Both the position numbers and the translations under genes were made by a program. Below, one piece after another: positions 1 through 9,562 of a stretch of 64,000 nt of DNA. Origin of the DNA: Aspidiotus rigidus (Eukaryota > Arthropoda > Insecta > Hemiptera > Diaspididae); NCBI GenBank assembly GCA_035079385.1, contig JAVHKY010000013.1:16366001-16430000 (forward strand). Reading direction: 5' to 3'. Position 1 is the first letter of the stretch. Every line of letters begins with the position of its first letter. Under the pieces are notes generated by a model. That model made no database searches. It was given only the letters and a program-made list of their open reading frames with translations, and was not told where the DNA came from.

Positions 1-925
1 GGTATTCCTGCGGCACAGCACTTCCAGAACTTTAAATTGTAGCGAAAATTTTTGTGCATTTTGATATTTGCATGTTTCTACAGATTTCCTCCTCTTAATT
101 TCAGAGTTTGTGGCCTACAAGATGGCTGTATGAGGCTTCACCCTTCTTTCTCTATACTACAGTTCCGGGAAACAAGAGATCATCTACGGGGACTAAAAAA
201 ATTTTTGCCATCAATGTACACAAAAGTGTCTGGATGTTTCCTGCATTTACTGGAAACCCTCTGGGCTCTTCCGATTTCGAAATTCATCAGGAAACATGAA
301 ATAAAATCTGTATTTTTGGTCAAGTCGCAGAAATTTCTCGATTTTTATGACAGTGAGTGCAGTTTTGGACTCAAGTTTGAGTAATTATAACTGGAACTGA
401 CGGCATTCAAAAATTGGAACACATCGGTCCGATAGTGCTTATGATTACTTTTTCGAGTAATTTCACTAATAAATAATTTAAATTTAAAAGAAATACAAAA
501 TATCAAAAAAATTATTTAAAAAATGATTTTTAAAAAATTTTAATAATAAATTAATGTGAAAAAAGTTAATAATCAATATTTTGATCATAATAGAAGTTGA
601 AATAATTATTATTAAATAAATTATAAACCTAATTTATATCAATTAAATTGAATACAAAATATACAATTAATTTCAATTATTCCAATTTTATTTATATTTT
701 ATTTTTTAATAAAATTTTTCATTTAATTACATTTAAATTGAATTTTTTGTATATATTACAATATTATTATTAGATTTTTTTTATTCTATAATTCATTGTT
801 GATAAATTATTTCAAAATAGAATAAAATCAGAGAAAATGATATATCGTCGGAATATTCCATTTAAATGAAGATGTAATTCATTCATGAACATTACCATAA
901 ATAAATATTAAAATATATTGTATCC
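1..925. other. AT-rich stretch with no gene
   Basis: I see no supportable gene here. The first 20 bases contain a fragment (tgcggcacag) also found in the hAT-like ends at about 1.35 and 1.85 kb. From about 460 onward the sequence is extremely AT-rich and unlike the later genic DNA. It lies directly beside a mitochondrial 16S-like copy, so part of it may be more mitochondrial DNA, but I could not identify a mitochondrial gene in it with confidence. Confidence 0.5.
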
Positions 926-1318
926 CTAATCAATTAAATAGAATTACAGATTGAATTATATAAATTATTTTAATATAATTCTATGAATTCAACATCAAGG
1001 TAACAAATTAAAAATACTTTATTTAATCCTATTTAATCATCCTCTTATCCTTAAGGGTATAATTAATAATTCAATTATTTAAATTTATTTTCTTATTTAA
1101 ATTAATAAATTGAATTTCAAAAATTTACTTGGCACTAAGAATTGAAATTATTTTTATTATATAAAAAATTTATATTCGAAATTAAATATTATACTTATTT
1201 ATATTAATAAAATATTTTCAATTTATTTAGTTAAATAATATCATTAATTTGTCAAATTATGAAAAAACAATGGCAATTCTTCTTTTAGTACATGTTAATT
1301 TATGTTTTTGATAAAACT
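926..1318 (-). pseudogene. Nuclear copy of mitochondrial 16S rRNA (NUMT), copy 1
   Basis: On the minus strand this has two landmarks of the large mitochondrial rRNA in the right order and spacing: a degenerate form of the CCTTAGGGATAACAG block (at about 1040-1060) and a degenerate form of the GACCTCGATGTTG block (at about 990-1005). Both are more mutated here than in copy 2. The extreme AT content fits insect mitochondrial DNA. The copy is flanked by nuclear transposon sequence, so it is a nuclear insertion. Exact borders are estimates. Confidence 0.65.
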
Positions 1319-1321
1319 ATT

Positions 1322-1386
1322 ACGGCACACCTGAGGCGGGCTTGCGGCACAGTGATGTACCGCGGCACATCGGTTGAGAAACACTG
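1322..1386. mobile_element. hAT-like transposon end, copy 1
   Basis: The segment finishes with ggttgagaaacactg. Its reverse complement, CAGTGTTTCTCAACC, is the type of terminal inverted repeat found on many hAT (Charlie-like) elements. The inner part carries repeated cggcac motifs. A near-identical copy lies at 1824-1890. No transposase is visible, so this is a non-autonomous or truncated end. Confidence 0.5.
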
Positions 1387-1388
1387 CT

Positions 1389-1740
1389 CTAATCAATTAA
1401 ATAGAATTACAGATTAAATTATATAAATTATTTTAATATAATCCTATTAATTCAACATCGAGGTAACAATTAAAAATATTTTATTCAATCATCCTGTTAT
1501 CCTTAAGGGTATGATTATTAATTTAATTATTTAAATTTATTTTCTTATTTAAATTAATAAATTGAATTTCAAAAATTTACTTGGAGTAAGAATTGAAATT
1601 ATTTTTATTTTATAAAATTTTTAAATTCGAGATTGAATATTATATTTATTAATATTAATAAAATATTTTCAATTTATTTAGTTAAATAATATCATTAATT
1701 TGTCAAATTATGAAAAAAAATGGCAATTCTTTTTCTAGTT
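1389..1740 (-). pseudogene. Nuclear copy of mitochondrial 16S rRNA (NUMT), copy 2
   Basis: This is the better preserved of two tandem copies. Read on the minus strand it contains CTTAAGGATAACAGG, then about 30 nt later ACCTCGATGTTGAATTAA. These match the conserved peptidyl-transferase-region blocks of metazoan mitochondrial 16S rRNA in order and spacing. It begins with the same sequence as copy 1 (ctaatcaattaaatag) and is followed by the same hAT-like end. It is not functional here. Confidence 0.75.
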
Positions 1741-1743
1741 CAT

Positions 1744-1835
1744 GTTAGGGCCTAATTTATGTTTTTGATAAAACTATTGCGGCACACCTGTTAGGGCCTA
1801 ATTTATGTTTTTGATAAAACTATTGCGGCACACCT
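1744..1835. repeat. 46-bp direct tandem duplication
   Basis: Two identical 46-bp units (1744-1789 and 1790-1835) each run from gttagggcctaatttatg to gcggcacacct. They join the end of NUMT copy 2 to the hAT-like end, and copy 1 of the larger repeat lacks the second unit. Identity of the units suggests a very recent duplication. Confidence 0.85.
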
Positions 1836-1890
1836 GAGGCAGGCTTGCGGCACAGTGATGTACCGCGGCACATCGGTTGAGAAACACTGG
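1824..1890. mobile_element. hAT-like transposon end, copy 2
   Basis: Near-identical to the segment at 1322-1386, including the terminal ggttgagaaacactg. It closes the second unit of the large tandem duplication that starts at 926. Confidence 0.5.
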
Positions 1891-2149
1891 CTTAAAGTAT
1901 TGTGACTAGACAAAAAAATTCGCTCTTTGGCCTCGAAAGATAGTTAGCTTAAAATATAGTATACTAGACTTATGCCAGGGTATATGCCTATAAAGAGGGC
2001 TCAACTTCCAATAGCAGCCGAGTAAGGAATCGATATTTCGGTATAATCGATAGTGATATATCGATAGAAATAAGACTGAATATCTTTAGACTGTATTTCT
2101 ACTTGAACTTTAAAAAAAGGGAAACTGTGGTTTTTCGGAAAAAACGTCC

Positions 2150-2780
2150 GCCGTCCACCGTCCGGCTTGAAGGGCGGGCTCCGTGACGTCACAATTTGAT
2201 GATGTCATAGGTCAGTCTAGTGACGTCCCAATCTGATGACGCCACAGATTGTTTATTTTTTTAATTCCCCCTTCTATCATGTACAGTTTGAGGAAGGGGA
2301 CGACTTTGACGTCACAGTTTGATGAATTCATAGGTCAGCCGGCCTTATAACGTCACAAATCAGTTTTTTTTCGAAGTCCTCCTCCTATCATATAAAACTT
2401 GGGGTGCGGCCTGTGATGTCACAGTTCGATGACGTCATAGAGCAGATATTCAAGTTCTCCTTCTATTATATATAGCTTCCCCTCTTAACAGGAAACCTGT
2501 TTTATCGGAGAGGGGTTTCGGAAAAAACGTCCGTCATCCGGCTGGTCGGCAAAGCTCGGAGCAATTTTCCAAGTCCCCCTCCTATTATGTATAGCTTGAG
2601 TGGCGGGGCCTGTAATATCACACTTTGATGACGTCACAGGTCAGTCTTTTAACATCACAATCTGATGACGTCATAGATCTGTTTTTTCCAAGTTCCCTTC
2701 CTGTCACACATAGCTTCAAGTTCGGGCTTCTGACGTCACAATTTGATGACTTCATAGCCTTGTGACATCATAATCTACAT
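2150..2780. repeat. Degenerate tandem array with TGACGTCA palindromes
   Basis: About five imperfect units of roughly 110-130 bp. Each combines a block like tgacgtcacaatttgatgac, a second gtcatag(gtcag) block, and a pyrimidine-rich block like aagtccccctcctat followed by tatagctt. TGACGTCA is the perfect ATF/CREB site, and several full or one-mismatch copies are present. The pyrimidine block reads as the reverse complement of the 45-bp satellite at 63.1-63.6 kb, so the two arrays are related. Confidence 0.7.
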
Positions 2781-2789
2781 ATTTTAGAT

Positions 2790-5700
2790 CCCACGTGCTC
2801 CATAAAACAGGTTCCTGCCATCCCTGTTTAATGCCGTTAGAGAACCCGTGAGTCTTTTCCAAATATTCGTCATCCGACTTGAAAAAACCGCAAACCGTAA
2901 TTATGATAGTTGCCTTCATCCGAATAAACCTGTTAAAAACTTTCTAAGTGTAACTCCATATATAATGAAGGCTAAACCTATTGTAGCAGCTCAGTTTAGG
3001 CCTAGTCAGTATAAGCCTAGAATGCTGTTTATTAGGCCTAGTATAAAGAAGGCTGAAAGTAAAGTAGGTCAAGGCCATTGATGACGTCATAAAGCGTGGC
3101 GTCGCGTGACGCAGATTTCAGACTGACCCCCAGCCCAAAGACGTGAACATGGTCAAAAGAAGAATTTAAAAAATTCGCATACCCTTTTGGAAACGAAAGC
3201 TGAAAATAAATTGATGATATCGGTTTACACATCATCAAAACCTCTCTATGTGTAGAATATTGTCCAAAACATTATAGTTTCAAGATGGATTGCGAGAATT
3301 CAACCATACTAATAGGGGCGATGGGGGCAAACATGCGAAGCAATTGATGAGGTGATGAAGTCGTCGACAATGCAGGAAGGCCCTTGAAAGAATTTGAACG
3401 TCGCACAGTAGAGGGGGTCTCATAGAATACTTGATCTGAATTTCAGGTATCCTATAGATTCAATATCATTTTTATAAAGTTCCGGCAATAATATATCCAA
3501 AACTATTGCCAAGTTTGCTTCGTATTCGCACTTTTATGAATCTCTACGTCCAACAAATTGATTTTCTTAAAAAAAAATCACTAGCTTATCACTGTACACA
3601 CAGGGGTCATCGGCACAGTGTACCCATCATATACTTGCGATAGATAGGTTGGCATTTCGCCAAGGTGCCAGAAAACCAGAGCCCATTATCCTACGACAGT
3701 AGCGTATTTATTCCCGCGAAACCAATCAACTGCACACGGAACGAAGTTACGCCACAATAAAATGATGTCGTCGCTGACCCGACATCACGAGACTGAACTG
3801 ATCAATCATTTTTCCGCGAAAACAAAATTTTGCCGAGTCGCTGAAAAAACGTAGGTACCTACGTAAAACGGAAGTTCATCTCGGCTTACAAGCACATATG
3901 CATGGAATTCACTTATCGGCGATGATCGTTGATGGTCAGTTCTCAAAACTACATAAGGTTCTAGTCGACCATACATTTGAATTGCTTTTGGCACTCGTAT
4001 CACAAGACCAGTGACAGCAGACTGCTCGCATAAAAACGTCCGTTTTATTACTACACAGACGCAATTTCCGACAATCATCATGTGAAATACGGAATTAGAA
4101 ACGAACGCTGTAAAATTGACGTATAAAATGAGCTTGCGAGCTCCGCATTGTACCGGGGAATGTACATTTTTTTCCTAATCGAACTTTCCTACCACATGAT
4201 TTACGATCAAGCAGCGTGTGAGATTAGTCTTCCGCCTAGGAAACGCGGAACCATGGAGTATCTTCGTATTGTAATGAGTCACCTAAAGAATTTATTCCCA
4301 TCGGGTTGCGATATTAGGAATTTTTCTTCAGCTAGTTAGAGTACAGTTGATGAGTAAAAAATGAGAGAGGAATGAATATTTTGTAAGAAAAAAAAAATCA
4401 TCTTTTACCTATTCTTGAGAAGTCGTTCTCGTCCAGCAATAATCATTCATTTTCATGCTGCACATACATTTACCTCGTAAAGGTAGACTGCGCCTCAATG
4501 GTAAGGCAGTTGACTATTACGGCATTAACGGAGTAAAATCGTGCAACCGTCGCTCGACGATGATTTTTCAACGCCATCTTCAATTATTCAGTCTACGTTT
4601 TTCCCATTCGCGAGCGATTGCCCGCTTCAGCTATCCTCATCGCAGCGAGCCATATAATTGTAGGTACTCAAAATATACGTCATTTTAATGAACATATACG
4701 TGAATCGCATACTCAAGTACTGCTGGTACCTAAATACGACATTGGTCGCAGAAAATATACTCTATACTTTGCTCAAGACGGTGTCGGCGGAAATAATGCC
4801 GGGTAGGAATATCCGTTTATTGAACACGAGAGCGCGTTTCGAGCTAGTACGCCCTGAACACCCGAGATTTGATTTGATTATACCGCTGGCGTAAATAATA
4901 TACAAAAAGTAAACGTAACGAGTGCATGAATGAACGGCTGAATGAATGAAACCAGAACATTAAGAGCGATAACAGGATAAAAAAACAATATTGTGTCACC
5001 GATCCCGAAAGCCTGATCCGGGAAAAAGCCTTTTTATTGTCAAAAGCCGCGTACAATGGAAATTGTACGATTACGTAAAATACCTCTCTGTAAAATGAAT
5101 TATAACACGAATCACGAAAATTATAATAGGTAATTAAACACCATTCCCAATATACAGCTGCGGGTGAATGGAAAATTTCCGTTCCAATGTGGTTTCGATT
5201 TCCTATACAACGGGGATTAACCGGTGAATTTCTTCTACAAACTCTTCCGTACATTCCCAGGTCAATAACAGAGCGGAAAACTACCATGCTGATCAAAAGC
5301 TATTGAAAACATTGGGACATCATTCTCAGAGATGCCTCGATTCACATGTTAGAGACGGTCAATCCTGCGTTGTCAACCATGCCATGTATTCTGCGGTTCA
5401 TTGTTCTGTATTCAGACTCCTGTCTTCTCAATCCTTCTATGACGATATCAGATTCAAGTGTGTTCAAATCAAGTAGGTGGAAATGGAGACTTCACCTATA
5501 CGAGGCCCCTAGGATTTTGCAGCGGGGAGGAAGGCAAACAACTGGTGCAAAACATATAAGAACACTGTTCGCCAGATTTTCCTGACTTTCCTCCCACAAA
5601 GTCTTCCGCCAAGAAACTAGTTTCTCTTCCTCATCGCCTCCAATGTAAGTAGTCATAAATTTAGTAAGGTACCGGTCCTCATTATCGTTCTGATCACGTA

Positions 5701-6540
5701 CTATAAAACCAGAAGATATTTCATGTGTATCATCAATAAGAAACATTTATTAATCAATTTTTCGTGCCAGGGATGTTGACTCGGTAGTTATCAAAAAAAT
5801 TTTAATATTTGGCACTTAGCGAATGAGTAAAGAAGCATCATGTTCTATAATACCTTTGAGTGCAAGCACACGAACATTCCCAGAATGCTCGGCCACATAT
5901 TCAAATTACGAATATGAATCAATCGTTGCTGATATAATTCAAATGCTGTAATAAGTACATTTCTATTTTCTCTTTCTACGTCTTCGAGAATTGAAACAAG
6001 AAAGACGGAAGCTGGCGCTTAGCTAACTTTTCTGTTCATCGCCTGAAGTGGCGGCGCGGTCTAAACAATGACAGCGCGGAGTCCCATCTGCTTTCTATTT
6101 GTGAACATAATAAGACAATTGAAGAAGAAAGAAAGAATAACGACGTTGTTAACATCGGTACAGATACAGACAGTCCTAGTATGGCCTTACAGACATACAA
6201 TGGAACGCTTACGAGTGAATTTTTACAAACGCCATCCTATAATTAGCGGATGGAAACGACGTAATTATCAGGGGTCTCATAAATCTCGGTTTCTATAGGC
6301 ATACTGTAGAGTGATTTTGAATTTTTACGATCTACTTTGTCATTATGAACCATTTTTCGATCTGTCACAACGTGAGTGTACTTCGTTCCTTAAAGATGTC
6401 GATTTTTTCGAATTGAAACTTCCAAGAGAGAAAATGGACATGGAAGCTTTGAGTGAACAGAAAAGGCGCAGATTGTCAAAATTTTTGTTTAGGCTCAGAC
6501 GGCAATCAACTCAGCAATGATTATGAAGTCAACGAGAGCG
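2790..6540. other. No convincing gene
   Basis: Only short or unrecognised open frames occur. The longest is a 150-codon minus-strand frame at 4844-5296, listed separately. A plus-strand stretch around 6068-6520 has open frames of 69-76 codons with no recognisable domain and no clear splice structure. No tRNA was found by eye. Confidence 0.4.
4844..5296 (-). CDS. Unrecognised 150-codon open frame, doubtful
   Basis: A single open frame with an ATG start (MISMVVFRSV). It is rich in aromatic residues, Ser and Arg, with a hydrophobic stretch near residues 100-115. I do not recognise a family. No splice signals or neighbouring exons support it, and in this base composition a frame of this length can arise by chance. 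It could equally be part of an unrecognised transposon. It is reported only because it is the longest unexplained frame in the first 12 kb. Confidence 0.12.
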   Translation of the reverse strand: MISMVVFRSVIDLGMYGRVCRRNSPVNPRCIGNRNHIGTEIFHSPAAVYWEWCLITYYNFRDSCYNSFYREVFYVIVQFPLYAAFDNKKAFSRIRLSGSVTQYCFFILLSLLMFWFHSFSRSFMHSLRLLFVYYLRQRYNQIKSRVFRAY

Positions 6541-6556
6541 GATCCAGACTATCATT

Positions 6557-6664
6557 TGGACCCGATAACGATCTGGGGAAAAGGAGAATCTCTGCTTAAA
6601 GTAAAGGAACATTTCTTCAGATTGTTATCACGTCGCTTGATTGGGTTTGGCTAAAAATGGTCCA
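6557..6664. mobile_element. MITE remnant, family B (copy with one arm deleted)
   Basis: This matches the element at 48620-48749 over gataacgatctgg, the aaaggagaa block, gtaaaggaacatttct and the right arm cgtcgcttgattgggtttgg. The left arm is almost wholly deleted, leaving only tggaccc before the shared gataacgatct. It is a short non-autonomous element with no coding capacity. Confidence 0.65.
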
Positions 6665-6819
6665 TGTTAGTGGGAAGGGGGGCGTATGCTTGCCTAAATA
6701 GCGAGTAGTTCCTTTCAAGATACAGGTGTAGAGAAATATCTAATAAACTGATCTTGACTCTGTCATCAAACCATTGGCTGTACATGCATCAGACAACAAT
6801 CCTATTCTACAAAAGTTTC

Positions 6820-6956
6820 CACTTTGCTGGATACAACAGCTACAAGAGTGTGATGTGTGTTGAGATGTGGATGTAACACAAAGGAAACAATGTTCTCTCT
6901 CGTTCTCTTTGCCCCTTAACATGCAGCGCACTCTGGTAGTTGTATCCAGCAAAGTG
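6820..6956. repeat. Inverted repeat, 18-bp perfect arms
   Basis: cactttgctggatacaac at 6820-6837 is exactly reverse-complemented at 6939-6956, around a loop of about 100 bp. It is probably a small foldback element. No other copy was noticed in the window. Confidence 0.6.
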
Positions 6957-7184
6957 AAATATTTTTCACAATATGAGTGAGTATACGAGTATTTTGTCTG
7001 ATACCCGTCTGTAGTCAATTTATCATACCAATCAAGGAATAGAATGTACTTAGTTGCATAAGTCTAAAATTTCTATAGAAGTACGTATCAAAAAATTCCA
7101 CAATAAACAATAGAATGATTCAATTTGACATCACACAGCAAATCATTTAGAGTGGCTAAAACATAAGTATTATTACTCCCATGG

Positions 7185-7354
7185 GAATAACACAGAGAGC
7201 AAAGATCATTACACATATAATTCCAATGAGCAATATTTTAGAAATCAGAGTTGTGGATGGAGAGGCTTCTGAAATATGATTGTACACTACTGGTAGCTAA
7301 GAAATTCCTTATTCAACATTAGGAACACAATAATCTTTGCTCTCTGTGTTATTC
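7185..7354. repeat. Inverted repeat, 22-bp perfect arms
   Basis: The 22 bases at 7185-7206 (gaataacacagagag...) are exactly reverse-complemented at 7333-7354, enclosing about 126 bp. This is a MITE-like foldback. It lies between two other foldback elements. Confidence 0.6.
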
Positions 7355-7695
7355 TTATCTACAAGAGCAAATATGCGCGTTGGCCAAACGTTTGGTAGTT
7401 TCACTTAGTGCTAAGATATAAGCCAATCACAAATGACTTGAACTTGGCTTTTGGCTTGTTAGCTGTTCCCTCATTTGGATCAGCTGCTAAATGGCTTTTT
7501 CCCCATTTTATTAGCTTTTAATAAGTTTTTCATTGTTTTGATAGACGTTCAGCTGCTGTTGGGGTCAATCGAGGTCAATTTAGTGAAATGTTATTTGATT
7601 GGCTGTTTGGCTACTTTGATTATTTTAACGACTCTTCATTGAGCCCCATTTGAAAATTGGCTTCTGCTGCTATTAATCAGTTTAACTTCTACAGC

Positions 7696-8003
7696 TACGC
7701 GCAAGTGATAAGAATAACATCATGTTGATAAAGATGAAGGAGGAGCAATCTATAAGTAGTATCCCAATTCCCAAGAGAATTTTAAGCATCAAAGACCAAG
7801 TAGAAGAATTTGAACCACAAACAATGAAGGAGAACTCGATCATTCTTTTGTTTCTATCAATGTGATCTTCCTGATTAACCAAATTTAATGTTTGACATTT
7901 AAATTTCTCTCGCGGCACTCCAGAAACCTCATGAAACTGCTCCTCCTTCGACTTTGTCAACATGGTGACGATTCTCTTCTTATCATTTGCACATACCTAT
8001 TTT
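7696..8003. mobile_element. MITE, family A, copy 1
   Basis: The left end reads tacgcgcaagtgataagaa. The right end reads ttcttatcatttgcacata, its near inverse. The internal sequence (ggaggagcaatct, aatgtttgacat, gctcctccttcgactttgtc) matches the better preserved copy at 21921-22260. The 93-codon minus-strand frame inside is incidental: copy 2 does not preserve it. Confidence 0.7.
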
Positions 8004-8070
8004 ATTAAGTTCCTTAATTGTGGGAACAACGGTGGTAAGTTTAATTAAGCAACTAAAGGTAAAAAAGGCG

Positions 8071-8392
8071 CTAGTAGTAGTAGTAAATACAGGTGACAAT
8101 TACATGGTCCGCCATATTTAGTCGTTACGTCATCATTCATCTCCATAGCTCCCTATTCAGATGAGGAATTTGTGTGATTAGTGAAGCTATTTTTTATTTC
8201 TCAATAGTGTTGAGTCTTGCATTTTGCTTTGGCACTTAGTCTAGTGTGTTCTCTTATCATTTTTAAATCATGATAAACTGTGTTATCAGTCATTATATTA
8301 GAATCGAAGACTGTAAAAATAATAATGAGGTAACGACTAAATATGGCGGTCCATGTCCTCACTTGTATATAGGGTTCTAGTAGTAGCAGCAA
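8071..8392. mobile_element. Inverted-repeat element (MITE-like)
   Basis: ggtccgccatatttagtcgttac at 8106-8128 is exactly reverse-complemented at 8330-8352. Similarity extends outward into ctagtagtagtag on the left and its inverse on the right. There is no coding potential. It sits just outside MITE family A copy 1. Confidence 0.55.
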
Positions 8393-9433
8393 TTTCTTGA
8401 GCGGCCTTTAGCCAGCAATTCAGCCAAAGTCAGCCAGCTAATTTTGTAATAGCTGCCTTCAGAGTATTTTTGATATTTTCCAGTTGTTTAGCGCGACAGA
8501 AACCAATCACTGAGAAGCCAATGAAATTATTAAAAAGTTGATGAAATTAAACCAAGAGTGTCAAAGACTTGGTAGAAAATAGGTAGCCAGTCAAAAGCAA
8601 ATCATGATTCAACTCATTTGTTTCTGCGTGCAAGGCCATCATTGGGCTCTTTCAAAACATTTTACTTGAACTACATAACACATGGGCCAATGGAGTGATG
8701 AGAGGTTTGGGCTTAAGTGGGAGCTTCAGCTCATTTTCAAACGGCTTTTGAGCGAATCAAAAGGGCAGTTGTTTCCTGCTTATTAATTAGCGCATTAGCC
8801 ATCAAGTAAGTTAAAAACCAGGCGCTCGACACAGCAAAGCAAAGTAGAAGACGACGCGACACCTAGTGATATATTATTCAAAATATGAAAGAAAGGTAAG
8901 TATAACAATTAGAGATAAGTATAATCACAGCGGGAGCGGAGTATCGCAAGAGGACGTTATCAACGTTCAAAGTTGAAGAATTTTATTATAATCTTTTCCA
9001 AATTCATTCTTGGAATCTGAGGGAATTTCTTTCATTGTACAGAGCATTCCAAATTCATATTATTGAAAAATAAATTAAAGAGATTTAGACCATATAATTC
9101 CAAAGTTGAATCCATCATCCAGATAAGGCGCTAAATGTATTCTCGCTATATATAAACAGATTTTGAATTTGAAAAATCAAGTGGAACTCAAATTTTCAAC
9201 TGATTAAATGACTGACTGACTAATGCCTGAAATTTTCCCGTGCAACTGCTTGACTTGACAAAAACTTGATCAACTTATTACGACTGACTGATAACTTGAA
9301 ACATGCTTGAAACTTGAAACTGAAAAGTGAACTTGAATGAGAATTCCAGAAAGGGGTATTCTTGATATCATGTCAGAAAGTACCATTTTTGCTGATCGAT
9401 CAATAACTAAGGTTGAAACCTCTCCATTTCGCT
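8393..9433. other. No gene seen
   Basis: No open frame of note and no repeat recognised. The sequence is rich in short words related to acttgactg and cttgaaac, which suggests old simple-sequence decay. Confidence 0.4.
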
Positions 9434-9562
9434 CTATACTCTGTTCACATTAAGGAAGGATAGAAATATGACCTCGAGAACGGAGCGCTCCGGGGAATTT
9501 TAATCTACTGTTCCGTTCTCAAGGTCATATTTCTATCCTTCCTTAATCTGAACAGAGTATAG
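9434..9562. repeat. Long near-perfect hairpin, about 51-bp arms
   Basis: The left arm (9434-9484) starts ctatactctgttcac and passes through taaggaaggatagaaatatg. The right arm (9512-9562) is its inverse with a few mismatches, around a loop of about 27 bp. Transcribed RNA would fold into a long duplex. It could be a small foldback transposon or a hairpin-RNA source. No target-site duplication was evident by eye. Confidence 0.75.

Noticed and set aside
4480..4570. tRNA-like words (tggtaaggcagt) near 4.5 kb
   Set aside because: No TTCGA-type T-loop or pairing acceptor stem at the right distance.
7682..7963. 93-codon minus-strand frame
   Set aside because: It lies inside MITE family A copy 1, and the related copy at 21.9 kb does not keep it open.
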